Source: Agromyces aurantiacus (GTDB lineage: Bacteria > Actinomycetota > Actinomycetes > Actinomycetales > Microbacteriaceae). From it: DNA of 64,000 nt. Positions 59,890-64,000 of the stretch are shown here, in pieces (position 1 is the stretch's first letter; each line of letters starts with the position of its first letter). The stretch spans positions 62,001 to 126,000 of the forward strand of contig NZ_JAFBBW010000001.1 in the NCBI RefSeq assembly GCF_016907355.1, read 5' to 3'. The translations under genes and the position numbers were made by a program. Under the pieces are notes generated by a model. The model saw only the letters and a list, made by a program, of their open reading frames with translations, did not search any database and was not told where the DNA came from.

Positions 59890-60470
59890 TGGGCCGGCTC
59901 ATCGTCGAGCAGATCGTCTCGGCCGACGGCTACGCGGCCGACGCGGACGGCGGCATCGGGTTCTTCGCGACGGCGCCGGTCGGTGCTGTCGAAGCCGGGG
60001 GTCCCGGCCCCGTCGATCGCGAGCAGCTGGCGTGGCTCGCGGGCGTCGACGCCATCCTGCTCGGGAAGAACACCTACCGCATGTTCGCCGACTACTGGCC
60101 CAGCGCCGATCCCGCGGTGGAGCCCGTGGCCGAGCCCATCGCGCGACTGCCGAAGCACGTCGTGTCGAACACGCTCGAGCGGGCACCGTGGGGCGACGAC
60201 GAGGCCGACGTGCTGCGAGGAGATGCGGCGGCATCCGTCGCTCGACTGACCGATCGCTTCGACGCGACCGTCCTGTGGGGCAGCCTCACGCTCGCGGATG
60301 CGCTGTTCGAGGCCGGGCTGGTCGACGAACTGCGGCTGCGCGTCGTTCCCGTGCTGATCGGCACCGGCCGCTCGTTCACGCCGACCGCCCTCGGACCGCG
60401 CCCGCTCGCCCTCGACCACACGGTGGCGCACCCGTCGGGGCACGTGAGCCTGCACTACCGCCTCCGTTGA
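59889..60470 (+). CDS. Dihydrofolate-reductase-like (RibD C-terminal domain) protein
   Basis: The 193-residue protein has the RibD-C/DHFR-fold pattern IVEQIVSADGYAADADGGIGFF, DAILLGKNTYRMFADYW, VVSNTLERAPWGDDEADVL, VLWGSLTLADALFEAGLVDELRLRVVPVLIGTG. It is probably an NADPH-dependent reductase. The ATG overlaps the SRPBCC stop codon by one base, so it is the last gene of the ArsR operon. Substrate unknown. Confidence 0.85.
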   Translation: MGRLIVEQIVSADGYAADADGGIGFFATAPVGAVEAGGPGPVDREQLAWLAGVDAILLGKNTYRMFADYWPSADPAVEPVAEPIARLPKHVVSNTLERAPWGDDEADVLRGDAAASVARLTDRFDATVLWGSLTLADALFEAGLVDELRLRVVPVLIGTGRSFTPTALGPRPLALDHTVAHPSGHVSLHYRLR

Positions 60471-60545
60471 CCCGGCGCCGACGCCGACGCCGACGCAGAC
60501 GCGATCGAAGCGACCGGCCGGTTCGCGACCCCGCGTCCCGGACGA

Positions 60546-60695
60546 TCAGTCCGCGGGCTGCTCCACCACCGCGACCGGTCGCCGGTCGGCGGGATCGCCT
60601 GCCGGCGTCGTGCACGCGACCAGGGCGAACACCGCCCCCACGCAGAGGGCGAACCCGGCCAGGTAGGGAATGAGCGAGGTCGACGAATCGTGCAC
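60546..60695 (-). CDS. 49-residue single-span membrane peptide
   Basis: A short frame starts with GTG at 60695 after a GGGAAG site. It encodes VHDSSTSLIPYLAGFALCVG, continues with AVFALVACTTPAGDPADRRP and ends VAVVEQPAD. It has one membrane span and a polar tail. Codon use follows the genome pattern, with G or C at almost every third position. It lies in an otherwise empty gap, divergent from the threonine aldolase gene. No homologue is recognised. Confidence 0.5.
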   Translation of the reverse strand: MHDSSTSLIPYLAGFALCVGAVFALVACTTPAGDPADRRPVAVVEQPAD

Positions 60696-60798
60696 CCGTT
60701 CACGCTTCCCGAATCGCGCGCCCCGGTCAACCCGTTGCGCGAGCCTTCACGAACCGTTCACACGCGGCCCGCAGCCGAGCGTCTGGGAGAATCGTCCG

Positions 60799-61890
60799 GT
60801 GACCCACGAGTTCCAGCCCCTCCACGACGCCGCCATCCGCGGCTTCGCCTCAGACAACTACTCCGGCGTGCACCCCGAGGTGCTCGCCGCGATCGCGGCG
60901 GCCAACGGCGGCCACCAGGTCGCGTACGGCGACGACGCCTACACCGAGCACCTGCACGAGGTCTTCGCCCGGCACTTCGGCGACCCCGTCGAGGTGTACC
61001 CGGTGTTCAACGGCACTGGCGCGAACGTCACGGCGCTGCAGTCGATGCTGCCGCGCTGGGGCGCCGTGATCGCGGCGTCGACGGCCCACATCAACGTCGA
61101 CGAGGGCGGCGCCCCCGAGCGCGTCGGCGGCATCAAGCTGCTGACCGTCCCCGCCGATGACGGCAAGCTCACCCCCGAGCTCGTCGACCGCGAGGCGTGG
61201 GGCTGGGGCGACGAGCACCGGGCCCAGCCGCTGGTCGTGTCGATCACGCAGACCACCGAGCTCGGCACCGCCTACTCGGTCGAGGAGATCCGCGCGCTCG
61301 CCGACCACGCGCACGAGCGCGGGATGCGGCTGCACATGGACGGCGCGCGCATCTCGAACGCCGCGGCGTCCCTCGGGCTGCCCCTGCACGCGTTCACGCG
61401 CGACGCCGGGGTCGACGTGCTGAGCTTCGGGGGCACCAAGAACGGCGCGCTGCTCGGCGAGGCGATCGTGGTGCTCGACCCCGAGGCATCCGCGGGCCTG
61501 AAGTACCTGCGCAAGCTCAACATGCAGCTCTCCTCGAAGATGCGGTTCGTGTCGGCGCAGCTCATCGCCCTGCTCGACGGCGATCTCTACCTGCGCAACG
61601 CCTCGCACTCGAACGCGATGGCGCGCCGCCTGCGCGACGCCCTCGACGCCGGCATCGCCGCGGGCGAGCTGCCCGGCCTCTCGTTCACGCAGGCGACGCA
61701 GTCGAACGGCGTCTTCGCGGTGCTGCCCGCGGGCGTCGCCGACCGCCTGCGCGACCGCGGCTTCAAGTTCTACGACTGGGATGCCGCGCGGGGCGAGGTG
61801 CGCTGGATGTGCTCGTTCGACACGACCGAGGCCGACATCGACGCGTTCGTCGCCGGAATCCGCGAGGAGCTCGCGCGCGCGGCGGCGTGA
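60799..61890 (+). CDS. Low-specificity threonine aldolase
   Basis: The 363-residue fold-type I PLP enzyme has FASDNYSGVHPEVLAAI at the start, VFNGTGANVTAL, LHMDGARISNAA with the cofactor aspartate, and the lysine in SFGGTKNGALLGEAIVVLD. It cleaves threonine/allo-threonine to glycine and acetaldehyde. The GTG at 60799 follows a GGGAGA site at 8 bases. It stands alone between a small divergent peptide gene and a converging surface-protein gene. Confidence 0.9.
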   Translation: MTHEFQPLHDAAIRGFASDNYSGVHPEVLAAIAAANGGHQVAYGDDAYTEHLHEVFARHFGDPVEVYPVFNGTGANVTALQSMLPRWGAVIAASTAHINVDEGGAPERVGGIKLLTVPADDGKLTPELVDREAWGWGDEHRAQPLVVSITQTTELGTAYSVEEIRALADHAHERGMRLHMDGARISNAAASLGLPLHAFTRDAGVDVLSFGGTKNGALLGEAIVVLDPEASAGLKYLRKLNMQLSSKMRFVSAQLIALLDGDLYLRNASHSNAMARRLRDALDAGIAAGELPGLSFTQATQSNGVFAVLPAGVADRLRDRGFKFYDWDAARGEVRWMCSFDTTEADIDAFVAGIREELARAAA

Positions 61891-61905
61891 CCGCGGTCGC
61901 GGCGA

Positions 61906-61945
61906 ATGCCGCGGGGACCACCGGCATCGGCGGCTCCCGCGGCAT
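61906..61945. terminator. Hairpin between converging genes
   Basis: Ten-base arms ATGCCGCGGG (61906-61915) and CCCGCGGCAT (61936-61945) flank a 20-base loop between the aldolase gene and the cell-wall-binding protein gene. Confidence 0.55.
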
Positions 61946-61967
61946 CCCGTCGTCGATCTGACGCCGC

Positions 61968-64000
61968 CTACCCGGAGACGAACGCCTCCAGCTCTGCGAG
62001 GACGCCGCCGTCGACCGCGTCAGTGGTGCCGAGCACGACGATCCGCTTCGGGGCCAGCCGGTCGAGCTCAGCGCGGACCTCCGCGGGAATCGACGATTCC
62101 CTCACCGACAGGACCGGGGCGTGCGACCTGCCCGCCAGGGCCGCGCCGGCGATCGCCGACGCGTCATCGGCCGCGTTCACCACGAACGCGACGCCCACAC
62201 CGGGCGACCACCCCGTCGCCGAGATCGCGGCGGAGGTCCCGAACCGGCGATCGCCTGCCACCCTCGTCACGGGGCCGTCCGTGTAGTCGCCGAGCTGCGA
62301 CATGATCGCCTCGCCGACCTGGTCCGTGGCACCGAGCACGACGATCCGTTCGGGGTCCAGTCGTCGCAGCTCGGCGACGATCTCCGCCGGGATCGACGAG
62401 TCCTCCACCGCGAGCAGCGGCCCGCCCGCCGATGCCGCGAGTGCGGCGCCCGGGAAGGCGGATGCCTCGTCGGACTCGTTCACCACGAACGCGACCTCGG
62501 CGCCCGACGGCCAGCCCGAGGCCGAGACGGCGGCGGACATCCCGAACACGCCCTCGCCCGCGACCCGGGTCACCGAGCCTGCGGTGTACTCGTCGAGCTG
62601 CTCGATCACCTCGTCGCCGACCGTGCGCGCCTCCCCCAGCACGACGATCCGCGCGGGGTCCAGTCGGTCGAGTTCCGCACGGACGTCCGCGGGGATCGAC
62701 GACGCCTTGACCGGAAGCACGGGTCCATCCGACGCGCCGGCCAGCGCAGCGCCGGCGATGGCGGACGCCTCATCGGAGCCGTTCACCACGAACGCCACGT
62801 CGACGCCCGGCGCCCATCCCGCGGCCGACACCGCCACCGATCGTCCGGCGCGGCCCTCGCCGCTGACGCGCGTCACCGGGTCGACGGGCGGGGCCGGCTC
62901 GGTGACCAGCACCGGATCGCTCGACCTCGTCGTGGGGACGTACCCATCCTTCACGCCCGTGACCTCCACCGCGATCGCGGTGCCCGCGTCGGCCCAGGTG
63001 AGCGCGAGGGTCGGCTGGGTGGCTCCGTCGATGGGGCTCCCGTCGCGCATCCACTGGAAGGACAGGGCGTCGGGCGTGGGCGCCCACTCACCGGTCACGG
63101 CGGCGAGCGCCGACCCGACGACGGGGTCGCCCGAGATCGCCGGTGCCGGCGCGGACGGGAACTCGAGGAGCGGACCGCAGGAGCCGGGATCGCCGAACGC
63201 GTGCGTCCATCGGGTCTCGCCGGTCGTGCCCCAGCCGTCCTCGAAGTACGCCGTGACGGTATAGGTGCGGTCGTCGAACGGGAACCACGGCTCGCCGTTG
63301 AACGAGTCGCCGAAGCTGCCGTAACCGGCACCAGCCGGGCTCCACTCCCACCAGCCGTGCTCGAAGTCCTGCAGGAGCAGGTGAGCGGAAGCGTCGCACG
63401 TCGCGTCCGTGAACACCGGCGCCGGGACCGTGACGGTCTCGAACACGGCGTCCGTCTCGACCACGAAGTCGAGCGCCGCGAAGCCGGGTGCGTACGGCAC
63501 CGGGTCGTCGATGCCGGCCGGCGACTTCGAGGCGATCGACCCATCGCGCGAGAGGACGATCGAGCGGTCGCCGGAGAACGAGTAGCGCACCTCCGTCAGT
63601 TCGGCGTCTCCCGGCGCCCACTGCGCACCCTCGAGCATCACCGACGCGATCCCCGACGTGGCCGGCTCGCCGCTCCACATGAGGGCCGACCGGCGGCCGA
63701 GGCCGTCGACGTAGCCGAAGGCGACCCAGTGGACGGGCGCGTCGAACTCCCATGCGATCTGCGGCTGCTCGCCGTCGCGGAGGACGTCGCCCGAGATCCT
63801 CGTGACCGAGGAGAGCGACGGCACCGCGGTGAGGTCGATGTCGGACTCCACCGTGAACGACAGGCCCGGCAGGTCGGCCATGGGCAGCACCGCGTCCTGG
63901 AGACCCGACGGGGAGCGGGACTCGACGGCACCGGTCGCGTCGAGCGAGATCGAGCTGTTCCCCCAGCGGTATTCGATGCCGTCGAAGACGGCCTCGCCGC
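61968..64000 (-). CDS. Surface protein with three cell-wall-binding (CWB2) repeats, N-terminus outside window
   Basis: The frame stays open to the window end, so only the last 677 residues are seen. The first part has beta-rich segments repeated once (WGNSSISLDATGAVESRSPS and SGDRSIVLSRDGSIASKSPA). An Ig-like domain follows (GSALAAVTGEWAPTPDALSFQWMRDG). Three CWB2 repeats of about 91 residues then run to the end (RVSGEGRAGRSVAVSAAGW, RVAGEGVFGMSAAVSASGW, RVAGDRRFGTSAAISATGW, each later with RIVVLG). It is expected on the cell surface, attached non-covalently to wall polymers. Confidence 0.87.
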   Translation of the reverse strand, partial: GEAVFDGIEYRWGNSSISLDATGAVESRSPSGLQDAVLPMADLPGLSFTVESDIDLTAVPSLSSVTRISGDVLRDGEQPQIAWEFDAPVHWVAFGYVDGLGRRSALMWSGEPATSGIASVMLEGAQWAPGDAELTEVRYSFSGDRSIVLSRDGSIASKSPAGIDDPVPYAPGFAALDFVVETDAVFETVTVPAPVFTDATCDASAHLLLQDFEHGWWEWSPAGAGYGSFGDSFNGEPWFPFDDRTYTVTAYFEDGWGTTGETRWTHAFGDPGSCGPLLEFPSAPAPAISGDPVVGSALAAVTGEWAPTPDALSFQWMRDGSPIDGATQPTLALTWADAGTAIAVEVTGVKDGYVPTTRSSDPVLVTEPAPPVDPVTRVSGEGRAGRSVAVSAAGWAPGVDVAFVVNGSDEASAIAGAALAGASDGPVLPVKASSIPADVRAELDRLDPARIVVLGEARTVGDEVIEQLDEYTAGSVTRVAGEGVFGMSAAVSASGWPSGAEVAFVVNESDEASAFPGAALAASAGGPLLAVEDSSIPAEIVAELRRLDPERIVVLGATDQVGEAIMSQLGDYTDGPVTRVAGDRRFGTSAAISATGWSPGVGVAFVVNAADDASAIAGAALAGRSHAPVLSVRESSIPAEVRAELDRLAPKRIVVLGTTDAVDGGVLAELEAFVSG

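Overview
The window is a stretch of a high-GC actinobacterial chromosome. Codons end almost always in G or C, ribosome binding sites are of the GGAGG type, and ATGA/GTGA stop-start overlaps are very common. Tat/lipoprotein-type exported proteins, a Fgd-type glucose-6-phosphate dehydrogenase, F420 genes and a strongly over-represented GGATGCCGC/GCGGCATCC word all point to a member of the Microbacteriaceae (Agromyces/Microbacterium-like). The genus is an inference. No tRNA, rRNA, CRISPR array, transposase or prophage was seen.

Region 1 (1-4777) is a plus-strand operon for 3-hydroxyanthranilate catabolism. It encodes 4-hydroxy-2-oxovalerate aldolase (cut by the window edge), 4-oxalocrotonate decarboxylase/hydratase, a RidA-type 2-aminomuconate deaminase, 3-hydroxyanthranilate 3,4-dioxygenase, ACMS decarboxylase and kynureninase. 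A 22-bp hairpin closes it. Region 2 (4778-17732) looks like an inducible catabolic island for an unidentified, probably cyclic or aromatic, compound. One arm runs leftwards (medium-chain dehydrogenase, OsmC protein, CaiB CoA-transferase, amidohydrolase, LigB, LigA). A solute-binding lipoprotein gene diverges from it. A second leftward operon encodes an alpha/beta hydrolase, a dihydroorotase-like cyclic amidohydrolase, an LLM oxidoreductase, an ABC ATPase, two permeases and a RidA protein.

Region 3 (17873-22706) holds a three-gene importer of the proposed F420-0 type, a degenerate nucleoside-kinase-like protein, a PPOX-family flavoprotein and a methyltransferase. Region 4 (22742-33435) carries an ABC-2 exporter, a LolA-like protein, an exported gamma-glutamyltransferase, a tightly overlapped F420 operon (LLM oxidoreductase, cofE, cofC, fgd), a GntR/FCD regulator and a second cofE. 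The notable thread is a repeated operator, TGGAT-N5-ATCCA, found five times: twice in the divergent promoter at 9.7-9.9 kb, before the hydrolase operon (17.7 kb), before the F420 operon (31.7 kb), and before the GntR gene (32.6 kb). This suggests that one regulator coordinates uptake, degradation and F420 supply.

Region 5 (33544-54035) is mostly chromosomal housekeeping and envelope genes: exonuclease III, a Ser/Thr kinase, membrane proteins, a polysaccharide deacetylase lipoprotein, an ECF sigma factor with a YCII partner, a DUF6421 protein, SDR enzymes, a glycogen-debranching-like glucosidase with a glycosyltransferase, and an MFS transporter preceded by a 12-codon leader ORF. Region 6 (54356-64000) has a Tat-exported sugar isomerase fold protein with a PQQ-type sugar dehydrogenase, a holin-like membrane protein, an ArsR/SRPBCC/DHFR-like operon under a clear inverted-repeat operator, a 49-residue membrane peptide, threonine aldolase, and a surface protein with three cell-wall-binding repeats that runs off the window.
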